Part shown: in pieces, positions 38,170-48,557 of the stretch
How the letters are laid out: each line of letters opens with the position of its first letter
Numbering within the stretch: the stretch's first letter is position 1
Source of the DNA: Dimorphilus gyrociliatus
Lineage: Eukaryota > Annelida > Polychaeta > Dinophilidae
Reading direction: 5' to 3'
Assembly (NCBI GenBank): GCA_904063045.1
Contig: CAJFCJ010000006.1
Span: 4,294,408-4,358,407 of the forward strand
Length of the DNA stretch: 64,000 nucleotides
The notes under the pieces: model-generated
What the model saw: the letters and a program-made list of their open reading frames with translations, nothing else
Told to the model about the DNA's origin: nothing
Databases searched by the model: none
Position numbers and translations under genes: made by a program

Positions 38170-38257
38170 ACCACTCTTTTCTCATCAGTATAAAGAGTTG
38201 ATAGATGATAAAGGAGATCCAAAGGTTATTTCTAATAAAAATGATAATTTAACATAA
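36934..38257 (+). CDS. SH3YL1: SYLF-domain lipid-binding protein, SH3YL1/Ysc84-like without SH3 domain
   Basis: Six exons: 36934-37048, 37134-37247, 37318-37382, 37468-37709, 37802-37988 and 38189-38257. Translation opens MFIPSFSTKLKYEAEMAAKI, then NPVDKLIPAGIIANAKGLAI, the SYLF start. Core SYLF signatures follow: RMGFLLTGRAGSGIIITKL, LWSAPSAVTLIGVGAGIEIG, DFVIILNTESAVRAFA, GNLTLGSNLSLAVGPIGRN and VFTYSKTKGIFIGCSIEGS. SYLF domains bind phosphoinositides and act in membrane ruffling, endocytosis and actin regulation. The vertebrate protein continues into an SH3 domain. Here the frame ends after a short tail (NKNDNLT), and I see no SH3 exon before the next gene. A (CT)n run precedes the last exon. 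Confidence 0.88.
38139..38169. repeat. (CT)n microsatellite at an acceptor
   Basis: A CT dinucleotide run about 20 bases upstream of the acceptor AG of the final SYLF exon. It doubles as a long polypyrimidine tract. Confidence 0.85.
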
Positions 38258-38408
38258 ACCAGCAGTCGATTGCAACTCAAATTAACGAAACATTATGGTT
38301 TATAGTAAATTGGAAAATGATTCAATATTTATACGTATTCCATTACGTAATATTTAGAATTTAAATTACTTTCCTAAAGATTAAGATAATAAATATTTGA
38401 TCAAGATT

Positions 38409-39032
38409 ATGTCAGAATTAAGAGCATTGCATATCGTATCAACAAGTAATCGTCCATATAGGCTTAGTAATTTGGTACCTAAGGCCTTCGCAAAAAAGAA
38501 TGATATATCTGAAAGCTCTTCAATTTCATCTGAAAATGTTCCGCTTCAAGAATTAAAATTAGCCAATTGTGTTATTTACATCGATTTAGATAATTGTGGC
38601 CATTTTTTTAGATTAGTACCTAATGAATTCCCAGCTGGGACTTTTGTTTGGGGTTTTCACGGTGGTTCTTCTAACTGGAGTGGACCAACTCATTGTACGT
38701 CTTTTAACGACATAAAAGAAAAGGGAATGTTTAAGTTACACGAAAAATGTGGTAAAACTAAGGATGCTGCGGATGTTGCACTAACACTTCATGTTGGGAA
38801 AGCTCACGAATTATTAAGGAAAAGAGTTATTTTCCTTGTAATTTCCGGTGACAAGGCGTTTATTGAACTGCTTAATCAATTTCATAAATCTAGACGTGAT
38901 ATTTACCTGCTAAACCCCCATCAAATTTCTGATAAAAATTTCTATCAATTATTAATGGCTGCTATAGAAAGAAAACTAAAACCTGAAGAGCTGAGAAACC
39001 TGGAATTAGATATGCGCACAACATCTAGATAA
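38409..39032 (+). CDS. Stand-alone PIN-like domain protein related to the C-terminus of ZNF451
   Basis: Single-exon, 207 residues. A TTG 12 bases upstream is in frame, but the ATG at 38409 is the natural start. Residues 54-62 (CVIYIDLDN), 72-92 (including TFVWGFHGGSSNW), 117-124 (TKDAADVA) and 144-151 (VISGDKAF) match in order the PIN-like domain at the C-terminus of vertebrate ZNF451, where the block reads much the same (ID.DN, WGF.GG..NW, RDAADFA, LSGD..F). The Asp residues at about 59, 61, 119, 122 and 148 are candidate metal ligands of a nuclease. There are no zinc fingers or SUMO-binding repeats. The role is unknown; RNA or DNA cleavage is an inference from fold. The stop is 110 bases from the end of convergent URB1. 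Confidence 0.8.
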   Translation: MSELRALHIVSTSNRPYRLSNLVPKAFAKKNDISESSSISSENVPLQELKLANCVIYIDLDNCGHFFRLVPNEFPAGTFVWGFHGGSSNWSGPTHCTSFNDIKEKGMFKLHEKCGKTKDAADVALTLHVGKAHELLRKRVIFLVISGDKAFIELLNQFHKSRRDIYLLNPHQISDKNFYQLLMAAIERKLKPEELRNLELDMRTTSR

Positions 39033-39142
39033 TTTCCTGCAATAATCATTTAGTATTAATTTGCTTAATTGCATTGAAAATAATTCAATTTATTTCATAA
39101 TTATTTAACAACCAGGGAATAATAATAAATAGTACAATTTTT

Positions 39143-42100
39143 CTATATATTTATACCCCATTTTTTACATATATTATACATAGATTCTTTCAATTTTAGA
39201 GAATTTCCAAAGTCTGGAATTTTTTCTAAAGATTGATTGATTTGTTGCGGTATAAATAAATCATTTAATTTAGTTTTATCGCTTAATTCTAATAGCTTTT
39301 CAAAAGAGCTGCAATATTGTGAAATATAAATTTCGTCCGTTAATTTTCGTGATGAATTTAACGGCTCCAAAATAGCTGTGAAAAGTCCTCCTAATACATA
39401 TAATGAAGGAGATTGATCATCAAAAAAACAAGAGTTAAAAATTGCCTGAAAAATAGATATATATTCTAGATCGTCTTCGGTTGCTAATTTCCTACCAATC
39501 CATGATATAAGAGCGTAGTCCTTCAAAAGAACCGTTACGGTTCGCTTCGAATTAGAGCAGATATTGAGAAGAGTTCTTATGACGTGTTTCTATTATAAAA
39601 GAAAATAATCAATGAAACGGTCTTGTAAAATAAAGTAAGATGAATAATAAACTAACCCGACAAGAAGTGTCACATATACTGGGAGTATCGTGAAAAGAAA
39701 GAAGCATCCCCACTCCGTGTCTTTTGTCAAATAAACGGAAATCACTCGTTTCGCGCATCCCTTCCTCTAACAGTTGTAAAGCCCATTTGCGTTCACGATT
39801 CTGTAAGGATCAATATTAAATGTACAAATATGTCTTAAATAGATTAGATTATTAAGCAACTAAATTAGAAAATTACATTTTTTGCACCATGAAAAGTACT
39901 GAAAAACATTGGAATTTCATTTAAATCCATCTTTTCGCTATGTAATATAAAAGCTTGAATTCTTGAATAAATCGGATCGCCTAGAAGACGAAATATTAGT
40001 GATAATTTAAGAGTAATTTTTTCATTAAATAAGACAAACCATGATTAAACATCGTTGTTCCAGCAATTGATAAAAATCTTGTAATTATACAAGGTATTTT
40101 TTCATTCGCCTTAGTTGTAGAATTTTTAATAACATCTAATAAATGCATAATATGCTTTTTTTCTGCAAATCTTTCATTCGTTAAATGCCCATAAAATAGA
40201 GATAAGGCCGAGTAAGCACAATTCCTAGTTGATTCTTTGTGATTACTTAAAGCAGAAGTTAAGTATGAGAGACATCCTTTTAGAATGAAGTCTTTACAAT
40301 TTACAACATTTTCTGTAAAATACAGAATATTCTAGTTGATATCAAGTAAAAGTTAAGTAAAACTTACCAGCGCCTAAGACATTCACAAACAATGGCAACA
40401 AAAACCCTGGATCATACACTTTGTTATTAATGTCTTCATTCCTAATTTTCATCGGAATTTCGTTTACAATATCCTAAAAATTTAAGAAAAGTAATAATAA
40501 TTCTTATTTTTTGAGAAAAGAATTAATTTTACCTGAAGGTTTCTCTGCAATGGAAAGTTTACACAGCTGTATTGTAAAATCTCTTCATCCAGTAATTGCA
40601 AAACTTGGGATGCATATGGTGTCTTCTTAAGCGTTTTTTTATTACTATCCTCCTTTAAAATATCTCCTTTGCGGCCCCATAGTAATGGTCTGAATTTTTT
40701 AAAAATCTTATTCTGTATTCAACATACATTTTCTAATAAATACCTTATTCTTGAAAAATCAACACCACTCATCTCATATTTAGCAATAATATACAGTATT
40801 CTTCTATCTAAAAAATGAGGATAACATATTTAAACGCTTCGCAAAGAATTAGAAAGACAAAAATACCTGTTAATAATAATGTCGCTGTATAAGAACGCAA
40901 AAAAATGTTAACATGAGACTGTTCATAACAATCAGATGATAAGTTGTTTGACAGAATAAACAACAAATGAATTAAATCGTTGAAAGCTGTTGAATTAAGA
41001 AAAAAGTTAATTAGAACAAAGAAACGTTGGCAACAGTTTCTAAAAACTTACTCTTTCCGGTATTGTTGTCCAGCATTTCCAAGAATTCTTGTGAATTTAG
41101 AATATATTTGTACAAATTTGCAAAAGGTAATTCTAAATCTTTCTTAAGCTCTGGCTCCATTTCATCCTTTAAACATTTTGTTAGAAATTGCACTATTTTT
41201 GGAGGATAAAATCCGGAGCTGTATGAATATATCAACAATTAGATAAATGAAAATTTTAATAAAAAGAAACAAACCAAATAAAAGAAGAAATGTCCGACAT
41301 ATGAGAACGAATAATTTCAAGAGAGCATCCTTTTTTATCTATAATTTCTATTAGAACAGTCAAAGTTTTGTCGATTGAAAGATTAACATCTCTTTCTTGG
41401 GACATCGAAATTAAATGCATCAAAATTTCACACAAATATTTAACATCCTCATTGGCAAACTCCAATAGAACTTCAATTGCTTCATCTGGTTCTCTACTCT
41501 TATTTAGCCATTTTATTAATTTTCCATAAAGTTTCTCCTTTTCGCCTGAAAACAAACATTTATATAAAATATTTCAAAATCAGACAAAGTATAAGCATAC
41601 CTGAATAGCGCGCAATACTAGCCAAGTTCTTCATATCTTCGTAGTCAAATTTTCCAGACTCAGTTTTAATTAATTGTTTAAATTCTTTGTTATGAAATTC
41701 AACAACGGTTTCTTTCACTTTATCATCAATTGATTCTTCTTGACAGTAACTACTGCACAAAGTAAAAACAAACTTTTTTGACTTCTTAGCTTCTAGAAAG
41801 TCAGAATAAATATTTTCAAAGCATTCAATAAACTCCGTTGACAATTCACATAGACGTTTCAGTATATTAATGCATATAACTTCCAGTTTTTTAACCTTTA
41901 AATTGAGAATATCTTTAAGAAATTTACCATCTTTATCTATAATATTTTGGAATAAGTGTGGAGAAAGATTCATAATGTTGAACAGAGTTTCTCCTTTTTC
42001 AATTAAATTATTTTGTTCCTTGAATACTTCTTTAATAATTCTCGCTAAGCTCTCTCCACATATAGATATAGTAATCTCATCATTCTGAGATCTGGCTATA

Positions 42101-45100
42101 TAGTTCTCCAATAATTGAAAAAATTCTCCAAAGCTATCTTTTTCAACGTTCATTGATTTCTCCAGCACAGTTTGAAGAGCTTTGACAGATAGAAATTTCC
42201 CTGTATCACGATAGACTTGTATAGCTAACCGTGAATCTAGCCTAAAATCTTCAACATTCTCTAATTTCACAATAAATGCATTAAAAAGAAAGCGAGCTCT
42301 CTTTTCTGGTATCAAAACTTTCAATATTTCTGCAGTAGATATGGTAACAAGTTCAACAAGTTGCAAATCATTTTTACTATATAAGAAATTTTGAATTATA
42401 TCCTCATGCTCCAAGTAGCTCTTCAGGTCAGTGAATATCCATTGTTTATTACCATTCAAATCAATGTTTTCAGATGCCTTCATGAAAGTTTTCACTAATT
42501 CATTCAAAACTTTGAACAATGAAGCAATCTTTTTCATTGATTTCTTAAGCTTTTTTCCCTAAAACGTTATATTCATAGAAAATCAATAATAAGAAATAAC
42601 CTAGTACAAACATTTAATCCTTTCCGAATATAATATGTAATTAATTGAATAATTTGTTGAAGCCCCCAAGCTATCTCTTCAACGGAGTTGAAATTTGAAT
42701 CTTCATATTCTTTCAAGTCATCGAATTTTTCGCTAGATAGACATTCAAACACTTGTGCGGCAAATTGAGGTAAAGTAGGTGTGATGTCCTCTCTTTCATC
42801 TTGCCCATTTTCATCGGATTTGTGTTTCTAAATTTGTAATGAAATTAACTATGAAAACAGGAACATGATAGAAAAGTTGTTTTACTTTTGAAAAAGTTGA
42901 AACAGCACTTCTTAGGATTGAAGATTTTAAGAATGATTCATGTAGATTTAACAAATAACATAATTTCTCTGGATTTTTAGTTGTAGCAAGATGACAGCAA
43001 ATGATAGAATTCAAAAATTTTTGGACCTCTTTATTTCGAAAGTAAAAAATAAAATTTTTGACTGTTGGCTCGAATAATACTATTTAAAACTTACTTTTGC
43101 TATATTTTTCTTCTTTTAAAACTTCGAATGCAGCTGGCAACAGCGGTGAAAAGGGTACACAACTGAAATAAAAAAAAAGTTAGTATTAATAGCCCGAAAA
43201 TAAAAGATAAATAAACCTTGTTTCGGTATTGACCGATGACGTTAGTTCCATTTCATCATTTTCCAAAATTTCTGAAAATTAAAGATGAGGATTAAGAAAA
43301 AAAAAACTGCTTAAATAATTTACCTTCAATTGGATCGATTCTGCTACTAGTTTCATCGTCATCATAACTAAACTCTTCCATTAATTCAGTTACAACATCG
43401 TTATACAAGAAAGGATTTCGTAATACTTTAGTAAATACTTTCTCAACAAATGATAAAATTGTATCATGATATTTTCGATCATGAGTTGATTGTAGAGAAT
43501 TTAGCCAGATATCCAGCTCAGTTGCATGTTCAAAGAAAATCTCAGTCCTCATAAATAACTACAACCAAGTATTATTAATAGATAATATTATAGATTAAAT
43601 TTTTCTAAGCCAGAACACTACTTACCTCGTGAACGACAGTTTTACAACCGTACGCTAAGGAAGTCTCAGACTCTTTATATTTTCCAAATGATTGACAAAT
43701 TTCCAGAAGAAGGAATAACGTAGTCTTTTTACCAGTCTAAAAACGATGTAAAAATAGTAGATGAAAAATGACAATAATTTTCTATGATCTTACCATTTTA
43801 AACCATGAGAAATATTGATATTTGGATAATAACTGTACAAGTTTAAATTCTATGTTTTCTGATTTATTTCCACATACTTCCTCAACTTTCTTTATTCCAT
43901 CAAGAAGACCTGATATATCAAACGGTTTCACCTCGATCATATTTGAATAAAATTCATAATAATTTGAATAAGTTTCCAGTAAGGTGGTAATATACTCTTC
44001 TACAGGTTCTCTGCAATTACTATTCTCATAAAGAACAATATAAGATTTATTCAATATAAAAATACTCTTTATTTTCCTCCTTTTGCTCTTGTTTTTGCAT
44101 GGCAGTCAAATTATCAATTGTCAAGCCCCATAGTGACATAAGCGTATCAACAGGAATAGCAAATCCAAAAAGTTCTTCTTTAGCACTTAAATCCAAATCA
44201 TGTTTTATTTCCTCAGGTAGATTTTCTGATTTAATTTTGGCCACGCTATTCAAACTTCTCTTAATGCAACAATTGAATAATTTAATAATCTTATGACGAA
44301 CTTTCAAAGGAGCATTCTAAACAAGAAAGTAAATTATTGAAATGTCAAAAGACTAAATATGTGCCTACTTTTATATTTTCTGTTAAACTTTTCCATAACT
44401 CTTTGGGAGGAAATAGAGTAGCTGAGAGGAGAGGTAAAATCTCTTCTTTGTTACTGATATCAATTTTCTTTAAGCACGGAGAATATGATAGTTGTGTATC
44501 ATATATCTTAAATGAAATAAATACATTAATATTTATTTATCAATGTTTGATGAACTATTAGTTAACTAATATATGTACCTTTTGAACCAAGTCTATCAAG
44601 TTATGCCACTTCTCTAAATCCCTAGGAGTTATAATACTTTTAAAGGATATCAAATACCACATTAGTTGATCAGGACAAGCCTCTAATATTTTACATATTA
44701 AATCTCTGCATATTTCCTGATCACGGTACAAAGACTTAAGAACACCTGTCATCAAGTGGTTTTTATTGCTGAATATTTGAAAAAATATGATAAAGAGAAT
44801 GAGCTATATATGCTATTAAACAATAATCAATCAACTCACGTCGTAGAGGTCCCAAAATTTGGATCAAAAAATATAATTCCATTTTTAATGCTAGTACATA
44901 CATTAATCATGAAATCAAGAACAAATTTAGTTACTTTCTCCAAATCTTCCTGATTGACAGGTATTTTTTCAGAAGTATCCATCTAATAACACATATAAAA
45001 GTTATTGTATAATATACGTGTACATTTTCTAGACTTTACCTCGGTAGCAGCTGCTGTTTCTTTCATCTTTAGTTTTTGGCCAAATGATATTTTAAATCCT

Positions 45101-46191
45101 GCAGGTCCAGTCCATTTAAAGCACTTTAATAATCCATTAAGAACCTTTTCACGTATGATTCGTATTTTATCACTCTTCCCAAGAAATGGGTTCATAATAA
45201 TCTGAAGATAAGTGAAACTAAACGCATAAAATAATTTCGATTAAATTACAAACCTTTTCATTAAGCGTTCTACATATCAATTCAATTGTCTCAACAGTAT
45301 CCGTCTTTATATCATCAAATAATGGAATTATAACATTTTGAGCTTGTAAAAAAGTTTTCAAATCATCATTTTCAGCTTTTTCTAAAACAGTCATAACGAG
45401 TTTTATGTACACTGCTCTGACATCTTCTTGATCCTAGATATTAAAAATTGTAAATAATCAGTTGTATATTGCTTAAAAGAGTCTTTTACTTTTATATTTC
45501 TTCTGGTAAGTAGTTGCGTTAAATTCTTATTATTCCAATCAAATTTTACTATTAGTTCACGAAGTGATTTTTCATTATCTTCAATACAGTATCGAAATAC
45601 GTTAAGAATGGACTTGACCAGAGTAGCTTTACTCTGGAATCTGAGTAGAGAAACCAAAAAATTGCAATGATTGTTCAAAAGATGCTTGAAGACATCATGA
45701 GCCGTTTGGCTCAAATGAGGCAAGTGAGTGCTTATCCTTTCTGTTATACATTCTATAGTTTCCATTATTAGAGCAACCTAAGATTGAAGAAAAAATTATA
45801 AATTTTGATGTTTATAAGACCCTTCACGTCATTAACTGGAAAAAAAGCACAAAAAAGAATGTTACCTCCGATTCTTTTCGCCCTTTGAACTGAAGTAAGT
45901 CTAAAACTTCAGAACATTGCTTGGACGACGTACAATACTCTTGTACTAAGTCGTATTTTTTACTTTCATTGTTTCTAACTTCGTTTATAAACTTTTCAAG
46001 TGCTAAAAAAATTTCACATATAACACGTGCTGGGCGATAATAAACAATTTATTTTATTTACCTTTAAATGTTGTGTTGGGATCACGCAATTCAAATTTAA
46101 AGTGAATAACAGTAAACTCTTCTTTATTCTTCTTATTCGGAACCTCGTCATTGTTTGTACTTTTTCTCTTCCTTTTATTTTTCGAAGGCAT
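39143..46191 (-). CDS. URB1: URB1/Npa1-like nucleolar pre-ribosome-associated protein
   Basis: A large gene of some 20 exons. The ATG at 46191-46189 gives MPSKNKRKRKSTNNDEVPNK (basic, nucleolar-type) followed by FTVIHFKFELRDPNTTFKAL. Coding continues through 46001-45869, 45765-45490, 45205-44990, 44300-44050, 43550-43320, 42537-41600, 41555-41280 and others (approximate). N-terminal family landmarks are FDWNNKNLTQLLTRRN and REKVLNGLLKCFKWTGPAGF. The C-terminal domain is represented by RHGVGMLLSFHDTPSMCDTS, and the protein ends CKKWGINI. URB1 acts with the Npa1 complex in early 60S subunit assembly, remodelling pre-rRNA. It is mostly helical repeat and poorly conserved, so internal exon borders are approximate. 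Several apparent plus-strand open frames within it are antisense shadows. Confidence 0.85.
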
Positions 46192-46690
46192 TGTTGAACA
46201 GCCTCTTGGATAATGCAAGTAGTAAAAACTCGAAAAGCATTCGAATTATATTCTTCTACACAATGTAGTTTTTCCAAAATGGATTTCTGAAGAGAACATC
46301 AGAGAAGCCATTTTGAAATTCTTATCGCATTTTTACAAGCTTAGCAGACGACAAAAACATACCATTCGCCATTAAACTGTTTATTTCATCTCTCAACAAA
46401 TGTTGTAGATGTCACTTTCTTTGACCTAAAGTCACGTGCCATCTACGTGTAATCTTTTGTAATACTTTGAAAAACTTTTCCGTTTCTCAGTTAGCTCTCA
46501 CCTTCGCTTGAGTCAAGTTGGTAAGTTGAAAGTCAAACTTTAACAATGATATTCATAAAGAACAAAGAAGTAGTATGGCATATACACAAATATTTTAATT
46601 TGTCTAAATGGGCGTTTCAACCTGATAGAATGACAAAACGTTTATTTTTGTAAAGTATATTCTAGTAAACAACTTTTTATTACAGAAAAA
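46192..46690. promoter_or_regulatory. Divergent promoter region, URB1 / perilipin
   Basis: About 500 bases containing TAGCAGACGACAAAA at 46342-46356 and a CTCF-core-like motif on the minus strand (AGATGGCAC, 46436-46444) flanked by CACGTG E-box sequence. A TTACAG acceptor just before the perilipin ATG suggests a 5' UTR intron. Confidence 0.5.
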
Positions 46691-47942
46691 ATGCCTTCTG
46701 ACGGGCAATCCTACGTGATTTTCCAACGTGTTGGAACACTTCCAGTTGTGGCTTCTGCTTTTGGTTCCATATCCACGTTCTATCAACGAACTAAAGATTC
46801 TTCATCTATCGTTAGATTTACTTTAGAAAAAGCTGAAACTGGGGTTTCGGCAGTTGCTAAAACTGCTGCTCCAGTTGTTAACAAGCTAGAGAAGCCTATT
46901 TGTAAGCTAGATGATTATGCATGCTCTAAGTTGGATGTGATTGAAGAAAAGTATCCAATTATCAAGGCTGCCCCAAATGAGGTATTTATAAGTCATTCGT
47001 TTATTGTTATTCTGCTAAACACTGTTTACCTGACAGCTTATCTCAGAAACTTACAAGGCTTATGGAGTAGTCAGGAAATATGGAGCAGATAAACTTGGAT
47101 CTTTCATTCCAAGAGTCGATCCCGTTTTAGCATATGCAGATAAAACGGTTGATTATTATATGCCTGCGGAAGAATCAGATATCCAGGAACCAAAGGAAAA
47201 GTCAGATGAGATTGTTAAAACTAAAGATAGAGTTGCTGCAATTTCTTCTAAAGTTCGTCAAAGAATGTTTTTGCGAGCTATGAATCAAGTGAAAAGTGTG
47301 AAGAAGAGATCCCAAGACGCTGTTGACCGTTTGACACATACCGTAAATTTAATAGAATACGCGAAAGCCTTCGACGGTAAAGTACGTCATGTGTGGAGTG
47401 AAATTCAAAAGGACGAAGAAACTGATAAAAAGGAAGACGAAGAAAAAACTGAGAAAAAGGAAAACGAAACGAATACGACCTCAAAAGTTATCGAAAAGAG
47501 AATAATTGTCACCTGTCGTCAAATTAGAAGAACGGTAACCTGGTTTTCTCCAACTCAGTTTGTCCCATCCTCTGTTTATGTACCCTTTGAGAAAACCAGA
47601 AAAGTAACTGATGACTTTGTGCTCTCTCTTCTGAAGGTATTTGTTTTTATTTTGCACTTTCTCTAGATTATATATTAACATAATCATAAATTGTTATTCA
47701 GACTCTGCGTATGGACGAATTACCCCATAAAGTTCTTCAGAACTCTAAAGATGGCCTCGTAAAAGTACATGAGAATCTCAGTTATGTTACAGATTATGTT
47801 CTCCATTTCATCGTAAGTAAAGACAAAGATTTGATTAAACCTTTTTGCATGATCATATTTTTAGATGATTCGAAAGGTCAGAACTGAAAAGAAAGAGCCG
47901 GATGAAGAAAGCAGCAGCAAAGATAGCAAAAAGAATTGTTAA
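46691..47942 (+). CDS. PLIN: Perilipin-family lipid droplet protein
   Basis: Four coding exons: 46691-46981, 47058-47636, 47702-47812 and 47865-47942. The PAT-type N-terminus is clear: IFQRVGTLPVVASAFGSIST, then ETGVSAVAKTAAPVVNKLEK and LDDYACSKLDVIEEKYPII, matching the order of the vertebrate perilipin domain. The middle part contains an 11-mer-like amphipathic region, RKYGADKLGSFIPRVDPVLA, and a very Lys/Glu-rich insert (about 47410-47470). It ends SSSKDSKKNC. Perilipins coat triglyceride droplets and control lipase access. The Lys/Glu-rich insert and the phosphorylatable Ser cluster at the C-terminus are visible; regulation by kinases is an inference from the family. Confidence 0.9.
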
Positions 47943-48557
47943 ATTTTTTTTCTAAAATTTTTGCATGCCTATTTTTTCTTTGGTAATTAAAAAATTATGT
48001 CAAAATAAGCCAGCATAATTCAATAGATTTGTGAACTTTTTAGATACCTTACTATAATATGGAGAACGTCAACCAGATGGGCGATATTGACTATCGTCCA
48101 GAGCTCAACGGATATGCGTACACTGAAATACGTTACGTTCCTGTTCAATAATAGAAATGATTAATTCAGTTTTTCCTGTCAAATCTATATAGTTACTTTT
48201 TATTTCTACCGCATTTACAGAATCTGGCTTTCGTATTATCTATTAGAAATTATTATCTAGAGCGATGCCGAGCAATGCAATCGAAGGGTTTTTCGTTATT
48301 ATAAATTATATATTAATTTGACAGGATATAATACCAATCCGTTTGATGTTTTTCTAATACGCTTTCTATGTTTATTATCATGTAAGAGTATAGCTCATGT
48401 ATGGAATAAAACTCTTTTTAATCTTATACGACCTCCATATCTTTTCTGAGAACTGATGACAATATATATAAAAACTGTTCAAAAAAATTTCTCGTATTGC
48501 ATTACTCAGGAATCTAATTTAAGTAACAAACATATACGTTATTTTAAAACATTTAGC
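47943..48557. other. Convergent 3' gap perilipin / TUBGCP4
   Basis: AT-rich 615 bases with the two 3' UTRs. I see no coding exon or RNA gene. AATAAA near 48405 may serve the perilipin transcript. Confidence 0.35.

Noticed and set aside
44636..44650. ATATCCTTT on the minus strand in URB1, a possible U12 AT-AC donor
   Set aside because: It is inside a conserved continuous coding stretch (WYLISFKSIITPRDL), so no intron is needed.
39143..46191. FANCI as the identity of the large helical-repeat gene
   Set aside because: The N-terminal FELRDP block, FDWNNKNLTQLLTRR and the CFKWTGPAGF region match URB1/Npa1 instead; no FANCI signature is present.
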